Part shown: positions 35,069 to 42,912 of the stretch, one piece after another
Numbering within the stretch: position 1 is the stretch's first letter
Layout of the letters: the number at the start of each line of letters is the position of its first letter
Notes under the pieces: model-generated
Database searches by the model: none
Seen by the model: only the letters and a program-made list of their open reading frames with translations
Told to the model about the DNA's origin: nothing
Source of the DNA: an uncultured Christensenella sp.
GTDB lineage: Bacteria > Bacillota > Clostridia > Christensenellales > Borkfalkiaceae
DNA length: 64,000 bases
Direction: 5' to 3'
NCBI GenBank assembly: GCA_910579705.1
Contig: CAJTUI010000005.1
Span: 68,401 to 132,400 of the forward strand
Position numbers and translations under genes: made by a program

Positions 35069-35375
35069 TTTTCTTCTCCGTATCGTTTGAAGCGACGTTT
35101 AATATTTTGTCGCCGTATTTTTTTATAAGTTGCGCCATTGTATCTTTACTGCCGTAATGAAAACTGCAACCTTTCGGAATTGTTTTTGCCAATGCAAGCA
35201 CCGCTTCTTTTACGTCGTCTTTGGTTATTATATCCCGAAGCGCGGATATTTTCTTTAACTCTCGTAACGCTTCATCTCTGGATCTATACAACTTCGGATG
35301 CGATTCCATAATATCCATATTGAGCCGAACGTGCATCATGTCTAATATGGACTTTTCTATAATCAGGAGCGACAA
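35052..35375 (-). CDS. Unrecognised frame upstream of and overlapping the recombinase
   Basis: Up to 107 codons; the real start is uncertain (an ATG at 35312 gives MDIMESHPKL). The part RSRDEALRELKKISALRDII to SKDTMAQLIKKYGDKILNVA looks helical and coding-like. It overlaps the recombinase start by 17 bp and the truncated DUF4011-like frame by 92 bp. It may be the tail of a cargo gene joined out of frame to another by deletion. Confidence 0.4.
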   Translation of the reverse strand: MSLLIIEKSILDMMHVRLNMDIMESHPKLYRSRDEALRELKKISALRDIITKDDVKEAVLALAKTIPKGCSFHYGSKDTMAQLIKKYGDKILNVASNDTEKKNESRR

Positions 35376-35478
35376 TTTCTACCGTTCCTTGCTTAGAATC
35401 TTTAAAGTTGATTAAGTTATTCCTTTTTCCCGTATCAAGCAATAAATCTGCCCATTTACTTAATCTTTCAGTATCCAT
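35284..35478 (-). pseudogene. Truncated N-terminus of a DUF4011-type protein
   Basis: The first ~40 residues (MDTERLSKWADLLLDTGKRN, then NLINFKDSKQGTVEIVAPDY) resemble the start of large DUF4011-containing helicase-like proteins, which run to over a thousand residues. Here the frame ends after 64 codons. A good Shine-Dalgarno (AAGGATGC) remains, so a short peptide could still be made. It is interpreted as a decayed cargo gene of the element. Confidence 0.5.
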
Positions 35479-35536
35479 AAAGCATCCTTAGTATTTTAAA
35501 TTATTTCTATTATTTACTATAGCTTTTTAGCAAAAC

Positions 35537-37240
35537 CTATATTACCTCAAAGTGTTTTAACGTTTCTTTGATTGCCTCGACCATTGCAGGCGTTGGATGC
35601 GCTCTTGGTCTTTTAAGTTCTTCTACGGCGTTAGGTGCGTCGTACATAGGTAAGCCTAAATCACGCTTGACTTCTGCAATGTATGCCGTGTGGACTTTGA
35701 AACCGTAAGTCTTTTCAATATGGTCTTGAATTTTCTTGTAGGTTACTTTCTCTTTCGGCTTGCGCTCTTCGGCACGCTTGGCAATCTCTTTCAAAGACAC
35801 TTGCCCTTTCTCTTCGCCGAACTCAACTTTTACGTTGATATGTCCGTCGGGTTTTTTGTGGGAAAGAACAACCAACGTCTCGCACCACTTGGTCTGCGGA
35901 AACATATCGAAGGGCGTTACGCTTTCGATACGGTAATCCGAGGTCGGCTTGTCCGCCCTGACAAGTTCTCCGCCGCGCTCCGTCAGCGTTCCGCACAGAA
36001 CTCCGAGGTCGCGCGCAAGCGTTGCGGGATTGCAGGAAACGAGGACGACCTTGTCCGCCTTGGAACGCGCTATCGCGTTGACCACGCCGCGCTGCATACC
36101 CTTTCTCGGCGGGTCGCACACGATAATTCTCCCGCGCCCCTCCGTGCGCGCGAAAACCTTGTCTATCTCGTCCTCGACCGCGCCGCAGATATTAGTCATT
36201 TTATCCTGTAAGCCGTTGGCCCGTTTAAGCTCGTCCGCGCAACGCGAGGCTTCTTTTACAATCTCGATGCCGTACGCCGCGCCGCACTTTTTCGCAAGCA
36301 TAGCGGTAAGCATACCGCCGCCGCTGTACAAATCCACCGCAACCGCGCCACTCTCCGCCTGCTCCAAAACCGCGGCGTAAAGTTTGGCGCGCACGTCGTC
36401 GTTGACCTGCAAAAAGGTGTTTGCTCCCGCCCTGTACTTAACGCCGTGCTCCTCCGCCTCGAAAAAGCCGTCGCCGTGGCACAGCCGCCACTCTTCGCCG
36501 AATATCGCGTTCGTCGGCGCGGAATTTATATTGAGAAGAAGAGTAAATTCTTTGAAATACCCGCTCAACAGCTCCGCAAAAGGCGCCACGTCTAAGTTCT
36601 TTGCTGCGACAAGCGCGAAAATGAATTTCCCGCCTATTTCGCGGGCGACTATGTGCCTGAGCACGCCCGTGCGCGCAACCTCGTCATAGCCGCGCGCTCC
36701 GCTTTCCGCGAACTTACGGACGGCGGCAATCACGTTTTTCGCCCAGTCCGCCTGAATGGCGCAGTCGGATATTGGCACTATGCGGTGGGAGTGCCGCGCA
36801 TAGAACCCGACGGCGGTATTCCCCTCCGCGTCCGCGCCGATTGGTAACACAAGCTTGTTGCGGTAGCCGTACTCGTTTGCGCAGGGCACGCAATCGTTCA
36901 CCTCGACGCAAATCCCGCCTATCTTGCTCAGCGCGGTCGCAACCGAGTTGCGCTTGAATTCCAGCTGGCAGGCGTAGTTCATATGCTGTAAATCACAGCC
37001 GCCGCACTTGCCGAAGACGGGGCAGACGGGCGTTACGCGCTCGGGCGACGGTGTTAATATCTCCGTAAGCTTGCCGTAGGCCACCGCGCCCTTGACTTTT
37101 AGCGCCTTGAACCGCACCGATTCGCCCGGCAGACAAAACGGCACGAACACAGTCGCGCCGGCAGTTTTTATTATTCCCTCGCCGTCAGTTCCCAGCCCTT
37201 CGGCGATTGCTTCGTATTCTCCGTTTTTAATCAACATCAT
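35537..37240 (-). CDS. rlmD: 23S rRNA (uracil-5-)-methyltransferase with element-derived C-terminus
   Basis: An RlmD/TrmA-family methyltransferase acting on 23S rRNA. The 567-aa protein has an N-terminal TRAM domain, the iron-sulfur Cys set CPVFGKCGGCDLQH, SAM motif DLYSGGGMLTAML and catalytic Cys in SCNPATLARD. The ancestral protein would end at KWCETLVVLSRKA (about 462 aa). Element insertion replaced the last three residues with about 108 new ones (HKKPDGHINVKVEF...KHFEVI). The ATG at 37240 overlaps the upstream gene's TGA (ATGA). A second ATG follows at once. Confidence 0.9.
   Translation of the reverse strand: MMLIKNGEYEAIAEGLGTDGEGIIKTAGATVFVPFCLPGESVRFKALKVKGAVAYGKLTEILTPSPERVTPVCPVFGKCGGCDLQHMNYACQLEFKRNSVATALSKIGGICVEVNDCVPCANEYGYRNKLVLPIGADAEGNTAVGFYARHSHRIVPISDCAIQADWAKNVIAAVRKFAESGARGYDEVARTGVLRHIVAREIGGKFIFALVAAKNLDVAPFAELLSGYFKEFTLLLNINSAPTNAIFGEEWRLCHGDGFFEAEEHGVKYRAGANTFLQVNDDVRAKLYAAVLEQAESGAVAVDLYSGGGMLTAMLAKKCGAAYGIEIVKEASRCADELKRANGLQDKMTNICGAVEDEIDKVFARTEGRGRIIVCDPPRKGMQRGVVNAIARSKADKVVLVSCNPATLARDLGVLCGTLTERGGELVRADKPTSDYRIESVTPFDMFPQTKWCETLVVLSHKKPDGHINVKVEFGEEKGQVSLKEIAKRAEERKPKEKVTYKKIQDHIEKTYGFKVHTAYIAEVKRDLGLPMYDAPNAVEELKRPRAHPTPAMVEAIKETLKHFEVI
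35862..35882. repeat. Attachment site, rlmD side
   Basis: GAAAGAACAACCAACGTCTC plus G, the partner of 33408-33428. The host gene lies to its right and element DNA to its left. Confidence 0.75.
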
Positions 37241-37617
37241 AGACCGTCGCAAATTCCTTCGCAAATCAACAGACAGCAGCACTCGCCGCCGCCTTCGACG
37301 CAGAGCTCGCCGCAAGTGCCCATATTGGCCTGACGGCGCAACTCCTTGTATTCGGCAGTTTTCCGAAACGCCTCCAACTGCTCGTACTCGGTTATGTACT
37401 TTTCGTTCTGCGGCTCGGCTTTCAGCGCGCGTTTGAGCATTTTGCGCTGCTGGTTATACCACATCTTGTTTTTGTAAACAAGGCTTTTGAGAAAGTACAG
37501 TCTGCCGCTCTTATGCTTAATCTTCGAAAGCGTTTTTTCCGCGTTCTCGAAATCGCCTTCCGCAATAAGCCGTTCCGCGCTTTCGAGCAGTTCCCCGTCG
37601 CTCAATCTCTCTTCCAT
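37237..37617 (-). CDS. TPR-like protein with Cys-rich tail (126 aa)
   Basis: Starts at 37617 with AAGGA upstream. Residues 1-95 are helical and contain a TPR-like unit (RLYFLKSLVYKNKMWYNQQR ... LKAEPQNEKY) clearly homologous to the unit in the J-like protein at 38192-38809. The last 30 residues are Cys-rich (CGELC, GECCCLLICEGICDG), with eight Cys. It lies 2 bp downstream of the membrane-protein gene and overlaps rlmD. It looks like a J-domain-less paralogue of that protein. Function is unknown; the Cys tail suggests metal binding or lipidation. Confidence 0.65.
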   Translation of the reverse strand: MEERLSDGELLESAERLIAEGDFENAEKTLSKIKHKSGRLYFLKSLVYKNKMWYNQQRKMLKRALKAEPQNEKYITEYEQLEAFRKTAEYKELRRQANMGTCGELCVEGGGECCCLLICEGICDGL

Positions 37618-37619
37618 AG

Positions 37620-38177
37620 TTATTTCCTTATTCTGTAAACAATCGCGTTCACAACTTTCTGCATTCTGAACACCATAAAGTCGTACGGAACGAAAATAAG
37701 CGTTCCGCCCAGAAAAATGAACCAGTAGATATATCTGTTTATAAATTCGTACAGGGCGTTGTCCGACATTTCGCCGCCTAGCACGCCGCCGAATACCAGA
37801 ACGTACGCGACCCAGAGCGTGAAATCGAACCACACGGCCTTAACCGCCAGCGCAATCCACCTGTTTATATTGAACCTGACCTGCAAAGCGTTCATAAGCG
37901 GGTGCAGACCGATAAACATTATGAACGGAACCAGATCCCAGAACCGCGCCGCCGCGCCCAGAATAATGGCAAGGATAACCGTGCCCGCGTACGCCAAGGC
38001 CCCGCCGCGGTAAAACTGTTTGGAAAGCGGAACCATAAGCGCGACCATACCGAAGACATAGCCCGAGGCGAGCAGAATACCGCTCCAATACCCGAGCAAA
38101 AGAAAAATTACCGCAACCGCGCAGGAGATAGCGGACAGCGCTATTTCAAAGGAATGAGAATACTTGCGTTTAGACAA
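37620..38177 (-). CDS. Membrane protein of the J-like/DUF5685 cluster
   Basis: A 185-aa protein with about five hydrophobic helices and basic ends (MSKRKYSH and VYRIRK). Helices lie near residues 12-30, 32-50, 60-92, 108-130 and 145-167. No family was recognised. It sits between the J-like and the Cys-tailed TPR protein, with 14 bp and 2 bp gaps, so all are one operon. Confidence 0.6.
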   Translation of the reverse strand: MSKRKYSHSFEIALSAISCAVAVIFLLLGYWSGILLASGYVFGMVALMVPLSKQFYRGGALAYAGTVILAIILGAAARFWDLVPFIMFIGLHPLMNALQVRFNINRWIALAVKAVWFDFTLWVAYVLVFGGVLGGEMSDNALYEFINRYIYWFIFLGGTLIFVPYDFMVFRMQKVVNAIVYRIRK

Positions 38178-38191
38178 TTATTCACCCGAAA

Positions 38192-38809
38192 TCAGCGGCA
38201 ACAGCTGTTGCAAAACATATTGATACACATATTTATGAAACAGCACTCTATACAGCTGGCGCAGAAATTCCCGCCCATCTGCTGGTCGGCCTCGGAATTC
38301 ATCGTCTGGCCCTGATATACGGTCTGGCCCGCGTTGTTGGAGTTCTGCGCGTCGAAATTAATCTTTTCGTTGAGCTTTTTATACGCGTCCTTGTATTTTT
38401 CGTTTTCGGGCTCCAACTGGATAGCGATTTCAAGCTGTTTCTTGCTCTCGTTCATCCAGTTTTTGCGGTAAAACACGACCGATTGCAGATAGTGCCACCT
38501 GCCCCCGCGCTCGTTAAACCCGTCGAGCACGCGCTGCGCCTCCGACACGTTGTCCTGTTTCAACAGCTCCTCAACGCGCGCGAACCCGCTCTCGCCGTCG
38601 TCCGCCGCGGCGTTTTCCGAAAGCTCGCGCATAAGGTCGGAATATGCCGCCTCGATTTTGGTGAGCATCGCGGCCGCGTTATTGCCGATGTCGCCGTCCA
38701 TAAACCGCTCTTCGAGATACTTCGCCCTGAGCGCGTCGTACGCGGCGTCAACGTCCGCCTTGGTCGCGCCCTCGGTCAGTCCGAAAAGTTCGAGATTTTT
38801 CTTGTTCAT
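38192..38809 (-). CDS. J-like protein with TPR unit and Cys-rich tail
   Basis: A 205-aa protein. Residues 5-65 resemble a J domain (LELFGLTEGATKADVDAAYD ... IEAAYSDLM), but the HPD motif that activates Hsp70 is absent: the loop reads LEERFMDGDIGNNAA. A TPR-like unit (RWHYLQSVVFYRKNWMNESK ... QLEPENEKY) follows at about 100-150. The tail has seven Cys (FCASCIECCFINMCINMFCN and SCC). It is second in the operon after DUF5685. A chaperone role via Hsp70 is unlikely without HPD; a scaffold or metal-related role is a guess. Confidence 0.65.
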   Translation of the reverse strand: MNKKNLELFGLTEGATKADVDAAYDALRAKYLEERFMDGDIGNNAAAMLTKIEAAYSDLMRELSENAAADDGESGFARVEELLKQDNVSEAQRVLDGFNERGGRWHYLQSVVFYRKNWMNESKKQLEIAIQLEPENEKYKDAYKKLNEKINFDAQNSNNAGQTVYQGQTMNSEADQQMGGNFCASCIECCFINMCINMFCNSCCR

Positions 38810-38819
38810 ATAAACTCCT

Positions 38820-39668
38820 TTATTTGCGGCATTCGCACTTGATAAGCGCCCTTGTCTTTAACGGTATGCCGCGCAAAATGATATTATCCGTTAAATCGTG
38901 ATTGAACCTGAAATTAATTTTGGAAAGCCTTTGCCGCATATCCGCAAACAGCGTGTCGAATATAAAAGTCAACTCGTCGTAATTGCGTTCCACCGCGTCC
39001 GCCTTGCACTTCTCCCCGAACGCCTTGTAAAACACGTTGTACGCGCCCTTCTTCACGTCCTTGTCGTAGTCGTCCAGCGCGTCGGCAAGATACACCCACT
39101 TGCCCAAACCGTAGAAAAGCGCCTGCGTTTCGGCCGTTGAATACTCGCCCAACGCATACACCGAAAGCCTTTGCATCATTTCCGCCGTCGGCTCTGCCGC
39201 CATATCGATTATACCGCAACCCGCCCTTTCCAGCTCCGCCTGTTTCTTCATTTGCTCTTCTATGATGTCGACGGCGGGCTTGTGCCGCTTGACCGCGCGC
39301 TTTAAGCCCCTTTTGTACAGGTGCCGCAAAACGCCCTTTTTCTCGCCGTCCGCCTTGTCGTCGCAAAGCTTGTAATACGCAAGCGCGGTATTGACGCAGC
39401 CCAGCAAAACGGTAGTATCGTCCTTGGCGGCGACGGGCCTGCGCTTTAACCAGTGTATAGCGCACCGCTGCCGTTTTATATCGACGTCTTCCTGTCTTAT
39501 ATTATGAATTAAAGCCGACAAAAACGCCATATCGTACGTCAGCGCCGAGCGCGCCCTCTGCCCGCACCCCGCGCCTATGCTTTTGCACAGCCCGCAATAC
39601 AGGGCCTTGTACAGCGTTTCGTCCTTTTTGAAGAGGTATGGCGCGTCGGGTTGAATGTAACCAAACAT
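38820..39668 (-). CDS. DUF5685 family protein
   Basis: A 282-aa all-helical protein matching DUF5685: MFGYIQPDAPYLFKKDETLY, then YCGLCKSIG, LTYDMAFLSAL and LADALDDYDKD. The Asp-rich helices resemble prenyl-synthase-type helical folds, but no catalytic claim is made. Cys residues in CGLCKSIGAGCG and the final CECRK may bind metal. It heads the cluster with the J-like and Cys-tailed proteins, 14 bp after trpS. Confidence 0.7.
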   Translation of the reverse strand: MFGYIQPDAPYLFKKDETLYKALYCGLCKSIGAGCGQRARSALTYDMAFLSALIHNIRQEDVDIKRQRCAIHWLKRRPVAAKDDTTVLLGCVNTALAYYKLCDDKADGEKKGVLRHLYKRGLKRAVKRHKPAVDIIEEQMKKQAELERAGCGIIDMAAEPTAEMMQRLSVYALGEYSTAETQALFYGLGKWVYLADALDDYDKDVKKGAYNVFYKAFGEKCKADAVERNYDELTFIFDTLFADMRQRLSKINFRFNHDLTDNIILRGIPLKTRALIKCECRK

Positions 39669-39682
39669 AATTAACCTTGTCT

Positions 39683-40681
39683 TTAAATCTGATAAAAGCC
39701 TATTTTTTTGTAGACTTTGGAAAGCGTTTTATTCGCCGCGTACGCCGCGCGCTGCGCGTTGGTTTTAAGCACGTTTTCAAGGTATGCCTTGTCGTTTAAA
39801 AGTCTTGCCTGCTCGCGCTGGATAGGCCCGAGCTTATCCGCGACAGTTTCGCCCACGGCAAGTTTGAAATCGCCGTAGCCCTTGCCCGCGAACTCCGCCT
39901 CCGCCTCCGCGACAGTCTTATCCGCAAACACGGAGTATATGGACAAAAGATTGCTTACGCCGGGTTTTGTCTGCGGGTCGTAGCGTATATCGGCCTCGCT
40001 GTCGGTTACGGCGCGCTTGAACTTTCTTATTATCGTATCCCTGTCGTCGGAAAGGAACACGGAACCGTTGGCGTTTTCGGCCGATTTGGACATTTTCTTT
40101 TCGGGATTGAGCAAATCGTTAATCTTTGCGCTGACCTTCATCATAACGCCCTCGGGCACGGTGAACGTAGGCGAATAGGCGTTGTTGAACCGCTGGGCGA
40201 TGTCGCGCGCGATTTCGAGGTGTTGCCGCTGGTCCGTTCCGATAGGAACTACCGCCGCCTGATACAGGAGTATGTCCGCGGCCATAAGAACGGGATAGTC
40301 CATAAGGCCCATATTGATATTATCGGCGTGTTTCGCGCTCTTATCCTTAAACTGCGTCATTCTTTCCATTTCGCCGACGTACGTAAAGGTGTTGAGCACC
40401 CAGCACAGCTCCGCGTGGGCGGACACGTGCGATTGAAGATACAGCACGCACTTTTCGGGGTCGACCCCGCACGCAATGTACAGCGCGAGCAGCGATAAAG
40501 TGCGCTGTCTTAGCTCCGCGGCGTTCTGCCTGACCGTAATCGCGTGCATATTCGCAATCGCGTAGAAACAGTTGTAATTGTTTTGCAGACTGACCCAGTT
40601 TTTTATCGCGCCCAGATAATTGCCTATCGTTAGATTGTTTGTGGGCTGAATTGCCGAATACAGAGTTTTCCTATCTTCCAT
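39683..40681 (-). CDS. trpS: Tryptophan-tRNA ligase
   Basis: A class I synthetase charging tRNA-Trp. The 332-aa protein has the HIGH-equivalent in PTNNLTIGNYLGA and the KMSKS loop (KKMSKSAENANG). Length is normal for the family. Start at 40681 has AGG 9 nt upstream; the longer reading includes the promoter. It has its own promoter; no T-box leader was found in the ~28-nt predicted leader. Confidence 0.95.
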   Translation of the reverse strand: MEDRKTLYSAIQPTNNLTIGNYLGAIKNWVSLQNNYNCFYAIANMHAITVRQNAAELRQRTLSLLALYIACGVDPEKCVLYLQSHVSAHAELCWVLNTFTYVGEMERMTQFKDKSAKHADNINMGLMDYPVLMAADILLYQAAVVPIGTDQRQHLEIARDIAQRFNNAYSPTFTVPEGVMMKVSAKINDLLNPEKKMSKSAENANGSVFLSDDRDTIIRKFKRAVTDSEADIRYDPQTKPGVSNLLSIYSVFADKTVAEAEAEFAGKGYGDFKLAVGETVADKLGPIQREQARLLNDKAYLENVLKTNAQRAAYAANKTLSKVYKKIGFYQI

Positions 40682-40715
40682 TTCTTGCCTGTCTTGTAAA
40701 AACTTTCTCATTAAA

Positions 40716-40744
40716 ATAATATCATATCGCGCTGTAAAAAGCAA
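40716..40744 (-). promoter_or_regulatory. trpS promoter
   Basis: TTGCTT (40739-40744) and TATTAT (40716-40721), 17-bp spacer. Confidence 0.55.
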
Positions 40745-40811
40745 AGATTTTTTTGACGATAAAAGTATAATCACCAAACTTAAAGGTTTTTAACACTTAA
40801 TAAACACAATC

Positions 40812-40871
40812 CCGCGGCTCTACCGCTTGCGGTAGAGCCGCGGCGCGCGCGAGGGCGCCGCCCTCGCGCGC
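40812..40871 (-). terminator. Two strong back-to-back hairpins
   Basis: A 13-bp stem (40812-40843, CCGCGGCTCTACC arms) abuts a 12-bp stem (40845-40871, GCGCGCGAGGGC arms). Minus-strand sequence after them is GATTGTGTTTATT, a poor T-run. They insulate trpS from the AT-rich island and may end its leftward transcript. Confidence 0.55.
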
Positions 40872-40887
40872 TGAAAATTTTGTTTGA

Positions 40888-41673
40888 TTACATTAATTTC
40901 ATATCCGTAAATATGTACGTTACGCAGTAATAGTTTTCCGTTAATCGTTTACCGCGTTTCATTAAAAGCAAATGCAATTCATAGTGTTTTTGCGCTTTTA
41001 TCAACTCGAACGTTTTTATATACGCCCCCGCGGGACTTGTTTCTTCTTCCAGTATTTGCGCCCCGCTTAATATAACCGTTTCGCCGTTATCTGTTTGTAT
41101 ATAAATGCTTTCGCCCAACGTAGACACCGCCGTTATGTTGGTTTCGTCCAGCAAATCCACAATGCAATTTATGTGCGAGTGGTTTTCAAACTGTTTTTTT
41201 ATCGTCAACCCGTCTTCTGCCAAAGACGATTTTTTTATGCTTTTCTCCCACAGCTCATATGCCTTTTTGCTTTCGGTTTGCGAATATTCGGAAACCTTTT
41301 TCTTTACTTTTTTATCCGCGTAACCCAGAGCCAGCAATCGCCTGTCCCTCACTTTATCAATCAGTTCTTCGGGTAAATTTGAAATTATTCGCAATCGGTT
41401 TATATACTGTGACACAAAGTCGTCCTCGATACTTTTCATATCCGGTTCAACTGCCGTTTTCGAATATCTTTTCAGAAATGAAAATGTATCCGGCACAAAC
41501 AACACTGTCAGAGTTTGTCCGTCTTCCAGCGAAATCAATTGCGATTTGGGTATTTGCTCGGGCGCGGCTCCGCAGAATACTATTGGGATTTTACTTCCCG
41601 ATTGGGGATTTAGCATACACCACAGTTCGTATAATTCAATTTTTTTCAGCCAGTCCTTTGTTAATTCTTTCAT
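40888..41673 (-). CDS. Unknown protein of the AT-rich island (261 aa)
   Basis: A soluble 261-aa protein. The middle part (SQYINRLRIISNLPEELIDK followed by VRDRRLLALGYADKKVKKKV) weakly recalls DUF4085-type proteins, which would be a family label only. The N-terminus has WCMLNPQSGSKIPIVFCGA. The ATG overlaps the upstream gene's stop (4 bp). Codon use is AT-rich compared with trpS and thrC, suggesting acquisition. Function unknown. Confidence 0.5.
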   Translation of the reverse strand: MKELTKDWLKKIELYELWCMLNPQSGSKIPIVFCGAAPEQIPKSQLISLEDGQTLTVLFVPDTFSFLKRYSKTAVEPDMKSIEDDFVSQYINRLRIISNLPEELIDKVRDRRLLALGYADKKVKKKVSEYSQTESKKAYELWEKSIKKSSLAEDGLTIKKQFENHSHINCIVDLLDETNITAVSTLGESIYIQTDNGETVILSGAQILEEETSPAGAYIKTFELIKAQKHYELHLLLMKRGKRLTENYYCVTYIFTDMKLM

Positions 41674-42149
41674 TCCGCCTCCCGCTTTCTCGCCTTTAAC
41701 TTATCACCTATTTTCGGCGCATAGATAATTGCAAAATTTTCATTTCCGTTTTTAAGTATTTCATAATATAAGTTTTTGGCCAGCAAATTATCGAAAGCGT
41801 CCTGTGCATTTATAATCGGATAATTTCTGTCGGCGATAATGTCCGCCAGTTTTTCACAAAACACACTGTTGCAAAATTCTTCGTAAAAGTTCTTGACAGA
41901 ATTATCGATTTTGTCGCACAAATCCGATAACCGACACTCGTCCGTTTTTTTGTTGGGCATTTTTTCAAATTTGTAATTCGGCTCCTTTTGCGGAACCGAA
42001 TTTATTATTTGCGACAAAATACCGTCCACAAAATCGGAGTATTCATTTTTTGTTTCGTTGTTTTTTCTGTATCCGTTGACAACCAGATTTCCCAAAAAAA
42101 TGCACTGCACCAACTCTTTATAATTTTCCTGTTTGATTTCTATTTTCAT
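41670..42149 (-). CDS. Unknown protein of the AT-rich island (159 aa)
   Basis: A 159-aa soluble, helical protein (MKIEIKQENYKELVQCIFLG ... FAIIYAPKIGDKLKARKREAE). No family was recognised. AAAGGAG is present before the ATG. It is the first of a two-gene unit with the 261-aa protein and is divergent from the double-HTH regulators. Confidence 0.55.
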   Translation of the reverse strand: MKIEIKQENYKELVQCIFLGNLVVNGYRKNNETKNEYSDFVDGILSQIINSVPQKEPNYKFEKMPNKKTDECRLSDLCDKIDNSVKNFYEEFCNSVFCEKLADIIADRNYPIINAQDAFDNLLAKNLYYEILKNGNENFAIIYAPKIGDKLKARKREAE

Positions 42150-42317
42150 TTTTAATCTCCTTTTAATTTTTATTATGTTTTATGTCGTCCCAACATTGGG
42201 CGCCCTTATTGGGTATAAAAGAATTTTCAATTGTTTCCCTCAACATTTACACTTAATTCCCAATTCAGTGCCAGTCAGACTAAAAAAATTTATAGCATTA
42301 TCGCACAGATAGAGATT

Positions 42318-42389
42318 TAACTTACCGTTATCGATTTTTTTAATTATATCATATATTTTGGTAAGTTGAATTGTTTATCTTACCGAATT
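42318..42389. promoter_or_regulatory. Divergent control region of the AT-rich island
   Basis: A leftward promoter reads TTCAAC (42365-42370), 16 bp, TATAAT (42343-42348). The element CTTACCG/GGTAAG occurs three times (about 42321-42327, 42359-42365 and 42379-42385), in both orientations, straddling it. These are candidate operators for the adjacent HTH proteins (inference). The remaining 42150-42317 shows nothing recognisable. Confidence 0.4.
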
Positions 42390-42420
42390 AATGTCGGATT
42401 TTGACTATTTAAGGATTTTT

Positions 42421-42897
42421 ATGTCTAAACCATTGAAAACAATTGAAATACATTCTACCGTTTTTTCAAAAAGATTATCTTTTTTAATTAAAGAGCTTCA
42501 AGTTAATCAAAAAGATTTTGCAGTTTATGTTGGGGTGAGTGAACCGGTTATTAGCCGAGCTGTCAAATACGGAATTATACCTAGCACAAAAATTTTAATT
42601 AAAATTGCAAATGCTTTAAAAATACCACTTGCATATCTTTTAGGTTTATCAGATGAAACTGACATTTATTTATCTGAAACCCCCACTACTTTTCATACTC
42701 GTTTAGATTTCTTAAAATGCGAAAAGAATGTCACCTATGGTCAGGTTGCCCAAAAAATGACTTTTTCTAAAAATTATTTTTATGAGTGGCAGCGGTTAAA
42801 AACTTATCCGTCAATTCATTTTTTACAAGAAATTGCAAACTATTTCAGCGTGTCGCTAGATTTTTTAGTCGGCCGCACTGATGACCGTCAAAATTAA
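42421..42897 (+). CDS. Double-HTH XRE regulator, copy 1
   Basis: A 158-aa protein with two Cro/C1-type HTH units in tandem. The first (residues ~14-60) contains LQVNQKDFAVYVGVSEPVIS and ends in LKIPLAYLLGLSDETD. The second (~83-155) contains VTYGQVAQKMTFSKNYFYEW and ends VSLDFLVGRTDD. The start at 42421 is chosen over 42391 because AAGGA lies 7 nt before it, which also gives exactly the length of copy 2. Copy 2 follows after 15 bp. Confidence 0.75.
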   Translation: MSKPLKTIEIHSTVFSKRLSFLIKELQVNQKDFAVYVGVSEPVISRAVKYGIIPSTKILIKIANALKIPLAYLLGLSDETDIYLSETPTTFHTRLDFLKCEKNVTYGQVAQKMTFSKNYFYEWQRLKTYPSIHFLQEIANYFSVSLDFLVGRTDDRQN

Positions 42898-42912
42898 TAA
42901 AGGTAAATTGAA

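Larger units (their letters stand above)
33414..35867 (-). mobile_element. Serine-recombinase element inserted in rlmD (about 2.45 kb)
   Basis: The element is bounded by a 15-bp identical core, ACAACCAACGTCTCG, at 33414-33428 and 35868-35882; 20 of 21 bases match when extended left. It holds the recombinase, an unrecognised frame, a truncated DUF4011-like gene and the sequence that now forms the last ~108 codons of rlmD. With no transfer, replication or intact cargo gene it is probably a deletion remnant of a larger integrative element. Confidence 0.8.

Noticed and set aside
40682..40811. T-box leader before trpS
   Set aside because: The promoter is only about 28 nt from the predicted start, and no T-box sequence or specifier hairpin is visible.
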